Assembly: GCA_002286855.1 (NCBI GenBank)
Contig: NRSV01000036.1
Span: forward strand, 298,019-362,018
From: Bipolaris cookei
Taxonomy: Eukaryota > Ascomycota > Dothideomycetes > Pleosporales > Pleosporaceae
Direction: 5' to 3'
DNA: 64,000 nucleotides
Shown here: positions 45,359 to 56,456 of the stretch, piece by piece
How the letters are laid out: each line of letters begins with the position of its first letter
Position numbering within the stretch: position 1 is the stretch's first letter
The notes under the pieces: model-generated
Database searches by the model: none
Told to the model about the DNA's origin: nothing
What the model saw: only the letters and a program-made list of their open reading frames with translations
Translations under genes and position numbers: made by a program

Positions 45359-45994
45359 TTACTCTTCCCTCTGAACAAACCACATCTCCATCGGCGCCCC
45401 CCACCCCTTCAACCCCTCAATCGCCCCCTTAAATTCACTAGTAGCCACCAACTCTTCAAAACACCCCATCCCTTCCCATCCCCTCACCACAAAAAAACAC
45501 ACCGCCTTCCCGCCCTCAACACCCTCGTGCTCCTCCTCCTCAACATCCCACCCAAACGCCACTCCTCCGTTTCCCCGTGCAACAGCTACGCATTTCTCAT
45601 CGAAAGCACGGAAGTCACGCTCAATACTACTGCGGAAGTCTGGTGTGGCGCACGAAGCGGAGAAGGAGATTTTTACAAATTCGAGGAGGGGGAGGACATT
45701 GCGCCTTCTGGGCTGAATATCGGCGACCCGGAGGAGAAGGCGATGTGGTTGGTTTTTTGAGGTGGGCCGAGGGTGGAGAGGATATTGTTAAGGTAGGTGG
45801 TTTTTGTGGAAAAGGTAGTTGCGGATTGGATGTCGGGGTGTTCGGAGGTTAGTTGGAGGATTTTTGGATTTTGGAGGTGGGTGCCGAGCGAGTAGTTGGG
45901 TGGTGTTTTTGTTTTTTTAGGGTGAGAAGGGTGGCGGATGCAAGGTTGAAGTGGCGGATGCAAGGTTGAAGTGGAGGATTTGGGTTATCGACAT
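45359..45994 (-). pseudogene. Frame-broken small gene, possible dimeric alpha/beta-barrel protein
   Basis: Protein-like sequence continues over ~600 bases of the minus strand but not in one frame. A plausible start at 45994 reads MSITQILHFNLAS. Next comes SLGTHLQNPKILQLTSEHPD and PPQKTNHIAFS in a second frame, then LLEFVKISFSASCATPDFRS and GGVAFGWDVEEEE ending EMWFVQREE in a third. The order of short helices and strands, and the ending, recall stress-responsive A/B-barrel proteins. Two frame changes without splice signals suggest decay. A 20-bp tandem duplication at 45931-45970 lies in the first part and contributes one shift. It could also be a gene with unusual introns. Confidence 0.45.
45931..45970 (+). 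repeat. 20-bp tandem duplication
   Basis: Two perfect copies of gtggcggatgcaaggttgaa stand side by side and are followed by gtgg. Twenty is not a multiple of three, so the duplication shifts any frame crossing it. Confidence 0.95.
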
Positions 45995-46912
45995 TGTAAG
46001 TGGTGGGAATAATTTTGCTTTTTTCTGTTGCGAGGGATTGATTTCATAATTCTATGCTAGTTTTATATTTAAATTCTGAGGTTTGCAATGATATGTTCGC
46101 AAGTAATGGTGGTGAGTTCGGGTTGCGTGGACAGCGAGCTTGGTAATCGACATTGTTCAGCTACTAGCCAAGAGTACCAAGACATCGCACAGATGGTTTA
46201 GCTGCGTTTTTCTCTGCCTTTACATCTTTGAACAACTTATAAAGAAGTTAATACACATAAACAGTTTTGTACACTTACGCCCTCGTTTCCGGTCTGGCCA
46301 TGTTATGCGCATTTTCCTACAAGAAACTATGCACGGTGATCGCTTCACTCTAACATAAGAAATGGCAAGCCGCTGCTCATCCCCATACAACAGTGACCCG
46401 CTGCAAGCGACGTTGCGGAGCGTCCCACATGTGACACGTCGCATACGCACATCTCGTACATTCTCATCCCGCTGTTGCATAAGTTCGTGGTGGAGACACG
46501 GGAATTCCAACACAGGCAGGATGCGTTTGCGCGAAAGCCGCAGAGTTTACTAACCCCAATTCGGAAGTGCATCCTTTCGAGCAAAATGCCAAGGCATGTC
46601 TAGTGATGTCATCATCAGAGTGGCAAAAGCGCAGACTTGGAGCGAGAGGAATGCGGTGAGTAAAAGCTTTTGTGCAGAAGTAAGTGATGCATGCATTGTA
46701 CGCAGTCAATAAATGTGTGTTGAATCATATTATCTAATTCTGTAGTTCATTCGTTGCGTCGTTGTAGGCTAGCAACAAGAAAAGAAACTCCCAACTCCAT
46801 GTAAATGCACAACTCGCTTGCTTTTTAAACAAAATTGTAAAGTGAACGTCCACTTTGGACGCCATAGGCAAACCTTTACCTCCAAGATATTGTCAAATCC
46901 AACATAGCTGCT
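45995..46912. other. Intergenic region
   Basis: No gene was recognised. It includes the 3' flank of the minus-strand Prm10-type gene. Short frames on the minus strand at 46220-46709 have no family features. Confidence 0.45.
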
Positions 46913-49660
46913 CTAGAAACTGAACAGACCCGACCTCCTCTTGCCAAGCGGGTACACAATAAGTGCAGCTAGGAACAGACCAACGCTGATACCAATCGCA
47001 ATTTGCACGACCGAAAAACCAACATCTAGTGCGATGGAATTGATCGAACTGCCCGTACTAACATCGGAACCGCTGATTGTCGTGGCGTTTCCAGTACTGT
47101 TGTGTACGATTTGATCCGCCGATACAAGACCAGATATAAGGGACCCTTGAACACTGAGACCAGAGGGGACTTGAACAAAGATGGCTGGCAACATAGCAGC
47201 AGCGGCCAATCCGTAGCCAATTTTGCGAGTGTGAGGCGTGAACTCACTCACGGAGCTAGCCCTTGAAGCGTGGCCACTGCTGCTGTGTGTAGGGTCGTAA
47301 GCTGAACGCTCAACCTTGTGGGTGCGAAGCGGTCCGTGACTCTTCCTGAGGTACATCTTGCGGAACTTCACGAAGTGAGGTCGCATCCTGTTCTCCCATG
47401 TATCAAGACACCAGTTCTCAATGTGACGACCAAAGCGAGCATGCACGTTGGCAGCAATACCGATGGCAAGAGCGCCTAGGGTGTTGCTGACTTGCGCGTT
47501 ATTCTTGAAGTACTTGGAGCTTTGGAAACTGGCAATCCATCCAATAAACGCAATGATGGTCATGGAAGGCATCTGCTTGTACTTGGCTTGATTGACAATC
47601 TGAAGGCAAATCGCGAATGCGGGGACAAAAAGATAGTAGGAGTATGTCGACATGGGGTCGTGGCATGTTGTGCGCGAGGTTGCATTCTTGTCCATCATTC
47701 CGTACAAGACTGTACCAATGGTAATGCCGAATCCCAAGAAGAGGGAGTAGATGATTGCGTAGACCATACGAACTGAACCAGCGACAATGTGCTTACTCTG
47801 CAACTCGAGCGAGGCACAGAGAACCATGAAACCAGGTAGGATAAGAGCAATACTAGACTGCGCCATGGCACTGAAGCAAAAGATCTCCTTGCCATCGTGT
47901 CGGATGGACCCAAGGGCACGCGCCGCGAAGCTCGTGATGACCGATGCACCGATTTCGAAGACGTTGCTGATGAGATCATTGCCTGGTGCGACGATGAGTT
48001 GTAGCCATCCAATGATGCAGCCGAGCAGGAAGCAAAAGGGAAGATCGATGAACCGAGCCTGGAAGGCGAACGGCCCAACGGTGGCAGACGCCAATCCATA
48101 CACCAGTACTCTAAGCCACTTGTTGAACTTGCTCTTGCGAGTTATGATGGCATCAAGACGCGGTGTGGCTTCTTCAACATTGATGCGGTCGTGAACGACA
48201 TCTTTGTAGATTTCATGCACGTCACGAAGCTTGCCGAGGTCGACACCTTGACTGGTACGAACGAGTTTGACTTCACTAGTGTGGACCGAGGAGTCATCGA
48301 AGGCGATGATCATGCAGCCGGGCATGTACAAGAACTGTGCCTCAATCTCCAAGACACGAGAAGACATGCTCAGGTATTCTTCCAGACGATGTGTAGGCGC
48401 ACCATACATCATGAGCGCCTTACAAAGCTTGCGGAGATAGTTCTGGCGCGCCAAGGTACCAGCGAGGTGAATCTTGATCCTGATCTCTTCTTCCTTTCTC
48501 CTAGCCCTCTTGAACGGCAATATGGAATCGTCCGATTTGGACCGCTTTCCCATGCCAGGGCGGGTCTTTTTGTACTGTTCATCCAACTCCTGGCCCAGCT
48601 CTCTCTGCGCAGGGGTAGCAAAGCTGTGTGTCGATGCTCCAACTAACTGGGAGATGGAAGCAACTGATTGATTGTGATGATGATTTCGGAACCAAGAGCG
48701 ACCTCCACGTGGAGTTGAGTATCCAGAGACGGGCGGTGAAGGGTTCGGTGAGTTGGCTGCAGTCGACGCACCACTGAATGTGCCTGTACTGAGACTTCGG
48801 TGAAGAGTGTTCTTGCGAGCTGGAGGGGCTACCGCGTTACTTGACATCTTCATCAAGGTACCAAGCACTCCCGTGCGATATTTGGTGGGTCGAACCACAC
48901 GCTCATCCTCCACTTCCAACGCATCTGGTGTAACCTGGCCGGATTGGAGTGGAGTTTTGATGTGGTAGAGGTCTTCTGGGACCAGTGGAGGTTGGTTGTT
49001 GGCTTCTCGGATGGTATGTTGTCGAAGGATCATTGAAGCGCGCTTCATGAAGCGAGGATCGTCCTCGTCATCATCAGTTGTTTCTCCCACTGACTCATGC
49101 TGCTGTGACATGTTCTGGAGCTCAACCGGTGGTGAAGTGAGCTCGTTGGAGTTACGTCGTGATGCAGGAGCAGAGTATGTACCGACCGATTTGGATAGTC
49201 TTGCTGCACGGCGTTGAGCTGCAAGGCCAGACCGCTCTTTGAGGTCTCGCCCTATTGAAGACTGCCTGGATGGGACGTTCTCGTCAAAGGGATTGGGCTG
49301 GTCATTGAGGTAGAACTCTGGTGGAGGTGTTCGAGGACCAGGTTTCCGTATAGCTGGACGAGGTTTCTGTACATCCTTTGATGTAACAGGTTCCTGGATG
49401 ACTTCTTCAGGGAGATTTTCGTTTCCAAGGGCCAGTCGTAGCGAAGCCCGGATCTTTTGAAGGTCGTCATGTGATACATCTGAGCGTTCGAGGGGGGTGT
49501 TGTGCCCCGCAGAACCAGTGTCTTCAGGCGATTGGACTGAACGACTAGCAGAGGGTTCTGAGCTCCAGCCTACACGCTTCCTGCCAGGCGTAGCAGACAT
49601 TTGTTCTTCTGCTTCGGGGTGGTTCTGGCGAGAGGAGCCAGCATCGTGAAAGGGGTTCAT
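46913..49660 (-). CDS. PRM10: Prm10/ThrE-family (DUF1212) membrane protein
   Basis: A single exon encodes 915 residues. Residues 1-~390 are hydrophilic and Ser/Pro-rich (RKRVGWSSEPSASRSVQSPE). From ~395 the ThrE-like domain begins: KIHLAGTLARQNYLRKLCKA, LMMYGAPTHRLEEYLSMSSR, LYMPGCMIIAFDDSSVHTSE, a conserved block of DUF1212 proteins. About ten membrane segments follow (IDLPFCFLLGCIIGWLQLIV, IVAGSVRMVYAIIYSLFLGF, MTIIAFIGWIASFQSSKYF). Bacterial relatives export threonine; yeast Prm10 is induced by mating pheromone, with unclear transport role. The length and domain order match other filamentous-fungus members. The ATG at 49660 is the first in frame. No disruption is seen. Confidence 0.9.
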   Translation of the reverse strand: MNPFHDAGSSRQNHPEAEEQMSATPGRKRVGWSSEPSASRSVQSPEDTGSAGHNTPLERSDVSHDDLQKIRASLRLALGNENLPEEVIQEPVTSKDVQKPRPAIRKPGPRTPPPEFYLNDQPNPFDENVPSRQSSIGRDLKERSGLAAQRRAARLSKSVGTYSAPASRRNSNELTSPPVELQNMSQQHESVGETTDDDEDDPRFMKRASMILRQHTIREANNQPPLVPEDLYHIKTPLQSGQVTPDALEVEDERVVRPTKYRTGVLGTLMKMSSNAVAPPARKNTLHRSLSTGTFSGASTAANSPNPSPPVSGYSTPRGGRSWFRNHHHNQSVASISQLVGASTHSFATPAQRELGQELDEQYKKTRPGMGKRSKSDDSILPFKRARRKEEEIRIKIHLAGTLARQNYLRKLCKALMMYGAPTHRLEEYLSMSSRVLEIEAQFLYMPGCMIIAFDDSSVHTSEVKLVRTSQGVDLGKLRDVHEIYKDVVHDRINVEEATPRLDAIITRKSKFNKWLRVLVYGLASATVGPFAFQARFIDLPFCFLLGCIIGWLQLIVAPGNDLISNVFEIGASVITSFAARALGSIRHDGKEIFCFSAMAQSSIALILPGFMVLCASLELQSKHIVAGSVRMVYAIIYSLFLGFGITIGTVLYGMMDKNATSRTTCHDPMSTYSYYLFVPAFAICLQIVNQAKYKQMPSMTIIAFIGWIASFQSSKYFKNNAQVSNTLGALAIGIAANVHARFGRHIENWCLDTWENRMRPHFVKFRKMYLRKSHGPLRTHKVERSAYDPTHSSSGHASRASSVSEFTPHTRKIGYGLAAAAMLPAIFVQVPSGLSVQGSLISGLVSADQIVHNSTGNATTISGSDVSTGSSINSIALDVGFSVVQIAIGISVGLFLAALIVYPLGKRRSGLFSF

Positions 49661-51753
49661 GGTGTTTTGTATGGCTTGGGCACTGCTGTGAGACTAGTTG
49701 GGCACTTCAGAACGGACCACTCGACTCCCAGTAATCTGTAACGCGCCGAGTTCCGTTATTAGGCGCAGATAACGTTGCACTTATTGATTTGTGCGCATAC
49801 GATGTATTTTCGGCGATTCTCAGAAGCCAGTCTGTGGTCCAGAACCGTTCACGCACTTAGCGGTGGATCTCCAATGAATAGTGCGTGGTTCCAACCGATG
49901 TGCGGGTATCAGTGGATAACTTAGCAGGCAGGTACGGTCGCTTGCACTTAGTATGCTATGGATATGCTCGGTAATGATCAATGAGAAAAATGAATGCAGG
50001 ACTGGGATATCATGACAATGTGACTGGCAAAGTACCCCTTCCAAGGTGTGTGGGATTGATAAGAGACGCTAGCGCGGGGGCGTGTTGCAAGCATACGAAC
50101 GTCAAGCTGACAAGTTAGAAACTTCTCAAGTTGTGTAGTGGCGGACAGACCCAATTTTTCTTGTCGAAACACAATGGCCAGAATGTTCGGTGTTGGGCTC
50201 AGCAGCTTGACAAAAGCTGGGTGGAGCCAGCGCTACCAGGGGACCTTGCACTTCGGGAGCACTAGCACCAAGATGTCGACAGGCACCAAAACTGTACAAT
50301 AAGCAAAGGCTAAGATCCCTGAATACTGCAGCGGGAGCGGACAGCACTGGCGTCGGATTTATTTTAGGGGAAACTCATGCGAGGTCCGGAAATGACAATG
50401 ACGCTGTCGGCGTAAAAGAGTAGAGCATCTTCTTGGCGGATTTGCCGAGTCAACAGTAATCTAGCAAATCACTCGAAAACAATTCACTATGAACAATTTC
50501 AAGGAAATGTTTGTGCCCAGCATAGGATTGCACAATGTTTGATAAACCTTTATTGACTGACGGCACCGGACGGAGCGCAGATGCCGCAATGGCCAAGATT
50601 TTCATGCGTGCATTCCAAGGGTGGTAGCAGAAAAGTGGACTCATTGTGCCAAAGCTTGGGAAAGGTCTAATGAGGAAAACCGAGATAAGGAGAGAGTGGG
50701 TATAACTGGGTCTGCCCAAGCCTGGCTATGCTCTTCTGCCCAATGGTTACAAATCTAGGGGCAGCGTGGTGCGGGTTTTAAAGCGCCGTAAGAGAACATC
50801 AGTGGAGCGGTAGTGCCGTCTCATCGATCGAGAACATGCGGGACCACACTGCTACCTTATTCTGTGTGCAGGGTGGCAATAGCAAGAAGAGCAGGAACAT
50901 GTTGAGGGCAGATGGAGAGCTTTGCAAGATTAGTTCTTTGGCACCGGGCTGTTAATGGTGGTGTCGAAGGGTGGCAAACAAGAGGCTGAAAACCCTAGAA
51001 GGGCCGGTAAAGCTTGTTTGTGCGAGGCGGCGCCGGGAGCCCCTGCGTATCCCAACCATTTCGACACACGCGAGAAGATCTGAGCGGATGTTTCGGGTTC
51101 GCTCCGATGATGACGATAATCATCACATGCTGAAGAGGATGATACGACTCGCTAAAGAGGCATGATAAGATGAGCGGTGATGGTGTTAGCTTGGTTACGG
51201 TGCGGTCGTTGGCTGCTGGGACTTTGTGCCAGTCTCCACTATGGCTGCGGCTGTTGATATCTCATCAGTCGTACGCGTTGCTGCTTTCTTTCGTCATCAC
51301 ATTCGTCACATGTGCTTGGAATAGCAACGACAATCCGAGACCGTCAGCAGTTGGGCGCATTCCCAAGTCATGGCAGCGAACAGTGACGCGCGGTTTTTTG
51401 AAGAGGCCTGTGCTTGCGTTATGTAAGGTAAGGTCATGTGATTTTCTTACGTCATGCACGATCTTGTCTCTTGACTCCACCGAGGCCCACTAGCCGTCCT
51501 GTCATGATTCATGAGGTCACGTGGTTTTGGTACCCCGGCTGCATGATGCGCCGTTGCCGAACGTCCGTGTGTGGGGCCCTGTTCAGATCTTCCCCGCACC
51601 GCGATACGACTAGGACATCGAGGAGAAAGTCATGAAGAGGGCTGGGGCGCGGGGAATTGCCTGCCCCACCGTGAGGGGCGTGTAATTGAAATATGCACGT
51701 TTTTCAACATGTGTTCCAGCAGCTCTTGCAGCAACAAGTATCAAGTAACCGCT
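49661..51753. other. Long divergent intergenic region
   Basis: About 2.1 kb between the Prm10-type gene (minus) and the monooxygenase gene (plus). Many short frames on both strands, none with a domain I recognise. No tRNA signature or transposon terminus was noticed. Confidence 0.45.
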
Positions 51754-53204
51754 ATGCCAAAACTTAACCACGTACACTCTGCCGTCTCTCTACGCTTTTT
51801 ATGTTTATTAATGACTCGTGCAGGTCGTTATTGTGGGCGCCGGCCCTTCTGGTCTTTTGTTAGGTATACTACTAGCGAAAAACCTCGGCATCAAGGTTAC
51901 AATCCTCGATGCTGACACTAAAATCAACGGCAATCCCCGGGCCGCCCATTACGCTCCATCTGCGGTATACGATTTCCATCGTGCCGGTATCATTGATGAT
52001 GTCCGTGCAAAAGGATTCACGCCCAAGGGTGTATGTTGGCGTCTACAGGACGGGACCTTTTTAGGCGGTATGGGCCGCGAACCAGAAAATTCAGAGTATG
52101 CCATGGTTGTTTTGCCACTAGATCAGCTTGGTCCACTACTCGTGAAGCATTTCGAAAGCTATCCCAACACCGAGATCCTATGGGGGCATAAACTCGTAGG
52201 CGTGGAGCAAGATGATAAGAGCGCGACAGCAGTGATAGACATGACCGAGGGAGAAAAGAAGAAGATCTCTGGGGACTACCTCATTGGTGCGGACGGTGCC
52301 TCAAGTGGTGTGCGCACTGCACTTTTTGGGAATGAATACCCAGGAGAGACGCTGCCAGCGCAGATTATTGCTACCAATGTACGTCTACTGCCGATATGCG
52401 AATAAATGTGTCACTAAATCCCCAGGTCTACCTTCCCTTTGACGAACGTAATGGCTGGTGGGACTCAAACTTCGTGGTCCACCCGACTGATTGGTACATG
52501 GCCGCCAAAATCACAGAAGATGGCCTTTGGCGAGTGACGTATGGCGACTCGGAGGGCCTTTCAAAAGACGAATTGGTCAAGCGCCAGCCCATCCGCTTTG
52601 AGCAAATCCTAATTGGACACCCAAAGCCCAATGAGTACGAACTCGTTAGCATGAGCCCGTACAAGCTCCAGCAAAGATGTGCTCCCAGCTTCCGAGTTGG
52701 CAGGATCTTATTAGTCGCCGACGCAGCCCATCTATGTAATCCCTTGTAAGTTTCCCCAACTACTACCTAGAAAATCACTAATCAAGTCTGCTCAGCGGCG
52801 GCCTGGGCCTGACCGGTGGCTTCGCCGACGTCGGCTCTATCTACGACTGCTTCGCTGGAATTCACCTGGATGAGCTTGATGAATCGATCCTCGACCTCTA
52901 CTCCGAAATCCGCATCAAGATATGGCGCGAAATGATTGATCCCCTGTCACGCGAAAACTTCCACCGCCTCTGGGACCCCACCCACGAAGAGAAGCGAAAG
53001 GAGTTCTGGAAGATGTGCCAAAAGGTTGCCGACGATCCCGTCTGGGGCAAGAGTATTGCAGAGAGTATTCACCAGGTTCGACATGACTTTACGCAGTACT
53101 TTAAAAGCAAACAAAAAGGCCAAGGAAAAGGCATGGATGAGATAAGAGCGAGCAACAGGGTGTTGGCGGAGAATAGCGCAGCTGCGTGTACTATAGTTGG
53201 GTAG
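51754..53204 (+). CDS. FAD-dependent aromatic-ring-type monooxygenase
   Basis: Four exons (51754-51771, 51824-52378, 52426-52745, 52796-53204) give 433 residues. The 18-base first exon (MPKLNH) is needed to supply a start and completes the Rossmann motif VVIVGAGPSGLLLG (residues ~7-20). The DG motif reads DYLIGADGASSGVR and the second FAD block RILLVADAAHLCNPFGGLGL, split by the last intron. This is the layout of the PheA/TfdB-UbiH group, which hydroxylates phenolic or polyketide substrates with NAD(P)H and O2. The length is shorter than phenol hydroxylases and typical of secondary-metabolite or small-aromatic enzymes. A short-chain dehydrogenase and an MFS exporter follow within 3.5 kb. The substrate is unknown. 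Confidence 0.9.
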
Positions 53205-53689
53205 TAAAATTGAACAGATATTCTTTCATTTCTTGGGTGATTCATTATCCTACGTCATAAACTGCTTGCCGTGTGATCTTCCGTGCGAATGCACGACATC
53301 TTTGTATAGTTTCCCACGTATCAAAGCTCAAGGACATTTACCCCGATATCCTCACGTGACTTACCCGTCTCACATACCTCATACTTTCTATGATGGCAAT
53401 ATGAGAATGATACAAAGCTGGAAAAACACCGTCGTCTTGAACAAAAGTTTCCCGAGAATTTCTGAAGAGTCTCCTGAATATTCACTCCATCCAATCCACA
53501 CCATAATATCCTAAGCGAATTTGCATGACCCGCATTTCCCATTTGATCCCCTCGTACCATTCTATAAATCAAGTCAGATACAATAATTCAAAATACTTAA
53601 ACCATCGCATTAACTTTTCAAAACTATCTAACTCCTCCATTTCCTCGGCAAAGACAAAGCCGCAACATATAACTCTACCGATTAAATTC
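53205..53689. other. Convergent intergenic region
   Basis: The 3' ends of the monooxygenase (plus) and dehydrogenase (minus) genes face each other here. AT-rich, no gene recognised. Confidence 0.5.
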
Positions 53690-55201
53690 CTAGATATTTC
53701 CAGCAACACTCTGCAAGATACCACCATCAATGACGAGATTCATACTCCAGATATAATCGTTAGTAGCGAGCGTAAGAAGACCCTGGTAGCAAAACAAATC
53801 AGCAACATTTATATAAGCACTTGAATGTAAACGCACACTAGCCAAGTCCTCGGCCTTGCCCATACGGCCGGGAGGCACGCGCGCACCGACATTGCGCATT
53901 TCCTGTTGGAAGGCGGAATCTTCCTGGGCGGTGCTCTCGTTGTTTTCGTCGGAACCACCGATTGTCATTTCTGAGGGGAACCAGCCTGTCATACATTTAC
54001 AGTTAGACATTTGTTTGTTTTCGAGGGTCTACATAGGTCTGGGAGGGGATTTTTGAGGTGGAGTGGGCTCATGTACCTGGTGCGATGCCGTTGACGCGAA
54101 TCTTGATGTTCTCGTGGCTAAAGTCAAAGGCTAGTTGGCGGGTCATGTGGACTGATGCGGCCTTGCTAACCTGGTTGTGGAGTCAGCGGCGAAGAAGGGA
54201 GCGGAGAAGTGTTCATTGAGTAGGAACTTACATTGTAGGCCAGTTGCGAGGCCTCAGACCTTGGTATTCTTAGCATACGTTCTTCTGATCGAGGAATGCA
54301 TAGCGGGAATTCACATTCTAAGCTGGCCGCTGTTGGAAGTCGTGTTGATCACCCTGCCCATCTTACCAGTGGGGCTAGATATGGACTTAGCTAGCAGAGG
54401 TAGAAAAGCTGCTGTTACAAAGTAGATGGAGGTAGCATTGACAAGGAAGGCTGATTTTAGATGATTAGTATTGTGCAGCACATGTTAGTCATACTGAAGT
54501 TATTGCAATCACATACCTTGTTGCCAGAGATCAATAGACTGGTCAAACATGGAGCTGCCAAACTTTTCAGGTCCATCCTCGGGCCCTACGTCGGGCTTTG
54601 TAGTCCACACACCAGCATTGTTTACGAGCCTATTCCTAGGATCAGCTTGTTGCTAGCACAAACTCACTAATGAGTAGTTGCACTAATCTTATGAATATGC
54701 GCTCAATGAATGAAATAGAATCTTACAAGTTGATATAGCCGTGAGTCTTGTTGATGTGCTGAACAGCACTCTTGATGCTATCCTTGTTCGTTACATCCAT
54801 GACAAGGGGAACAATTTGACCCCCAGAAGAGCCAACCTTGTCTGCAGACCCGTGGACGCTGGCACTTTTTTCCAGGACTTCTTGACGTCTTCCGGTGATG
54901 TAAACTTTGGCTCCATTGGCCGCCAATGCTTTTGCGTACACTTGTCACATAAGTTAGTAGCCAAATAATTCCGATCCATAGGAGAGCGCTTCGCCGTGTA
55001 GGTAAAGGCTGGGCGACAGGGTTGAAGCGCTTTGTATGAGGTGGCCGTACTCAATCCAATTACAGTGCCTCCACCAGTTACTGATTGTGCATATCAGTCA
55101 GTAGGGAAATTCTACGGACATGTTATGCTCTTATGTTACTCACCAACTGCAACCCAACTCTTAACAGATAGCAAAGAGGAGGCTGCCAGTGAGGGTGACA
55201 T
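53690..55201 (-). CDS. Short-chain dehydrogenase/reductase (SDR), nine exons
   Basis: Exons 55144-55201, 55051-55080, 54727-54940, 54517-54629, 54315-54450, 54232-54259, 54077-54170, 53837-53985 and 53690-53782 join in frame to 304 residues, normal for classical SDRs. Apparent stops in longer frames fall within introns. The start is SPSLAASSLLSVKSWVAVVT; the cofactor loop reads TGGGTVIG (residues 21-28), where the family usually has Gly at position 26. Further: AANGAKVYITGRRQEVLE, LLVNNAGV, and the catalytic Ser179, Tyr192 and Lys196 (LAYNVSKAA). The end is NDYIWSMNLVIDGG. It probably uses NAD(P)H to oxidise or reduce an alcohol or ketone. Introns are very dense (exons of 28 and 30 bp), so automated models are likely to fail. 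Confidence 0.87.
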
Positions 55202-56456
55202 TTTGTATGATTAGGAAAACGAATCCTGCAATGGCTTGAGGAAATGAAATAAATGAGAAAGTGATATGAACAAATTCTTAATGATGGGCAATTAGAAAGG
55301 ATGCGATATTATTTATTTTCCGTAGTCATGAAGACGCTGTCGTAGGTATGCGCGTTAAATATAAGTAATGTCAACATGTTGTACTGTATCACAGTCTTCT
55401 TGAAGTAAGCATCATCCGCTTCTCGGTGCAAAGAGACGATGATTTCTGAAGGCGGAGACCAAAACAGACTGAAGGCAGAGAAAGCGCGCTCGGGGGCCGA
55501 ATGTGAAGCGAGAACGCCAAGATGCCGTTTCCTACAGTACTTTCATGGAGCGCGAGCGGGACCCTACACTTTGGGAGACGGGTAGTACAATGACGTGGTT
55601 TAAGTATAGATGGTCAGCCGGTTGCATGGTTAGTGTTTCAAGAGATAGAGAATGTGAAGGCCCTGCCCTATCAGAGGAAGACAGTGGAGCCAGTTAAATA
55701 CCTTCCGAGAGTTGGCCGGTCAGCTGTTCAGTCACGTGATGGCTCTAAGCCAGAGGGTCAGCCGGCTGCATTAGCGTGACAGGGGTGTGGTCTCATGGCA
55801 TCTGGTTGTCGGACATTGCTGAATAATGCTCTCGAATTCCTATTTGAGAAATGCATCGACGTATAGTACTACTTAGCAATTCACTATTGGGCTCGCGTTG
55901 GAGCTCTCTTGGCTGCCTAACTCCAAGTCCGTGCCGCACCCGTTCCTGAGCCGGAATCTTCTAAGCAAGGCTGTTGTGCTCACGCTGTTGGCTGATATTT
56001 CTTGATTGCTTTTCATCTTGTTATGTATACTGTATTTGAAGGAGTCCTTCTTTGTTTCTAACAATGGTCACCCAGCTGCATATCTTGGCACGCATTCGTC
56101 GTGTTACCTCAATCATGTTATTCCACAAGCATGAACTGGGCCGTCCCTGTTCGTTTCACACAGAGCATACAAAAGCCATACCTTTCCCAGCTGCAGTAAC
56201 AAAGCCCAATTCCAACATCTCAAAACTCTATTGTACCTTGTGTCATTAACTATCTTTCACCTCTACTAACCGTACACCTTGCTAAGACACTCCGCCCGTC
56301 GTACGGGACAAACACGCTAGAGACATAAGTAGCAAGCACAACCAACGAGTTCATATACAGAGTTGTTTGTGTAGTGGCGGGCAGTAGCTGCCCCTAATAA
56401 CACATCCGCCAACACATTACACTCAAATAAGTGAAAGATAGCAACTCATTTTCACA
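55202..56456. other. Divergent promoter region between SDR and MFS genes
   Basis: No gene was recognised. The region separates two divergently transcribed genes and could hold shared regulatory sites for them, but no clear palindrome was identified. Confidence 0.5.

Noticed and set aside
54260..54330. Stops in the SDR suggesting a pseudogene
   Set aside because: A 55-bp intron (GTGAAT to CAAG) removes both stops and restores the Tyr-x3-Lys region in frame.
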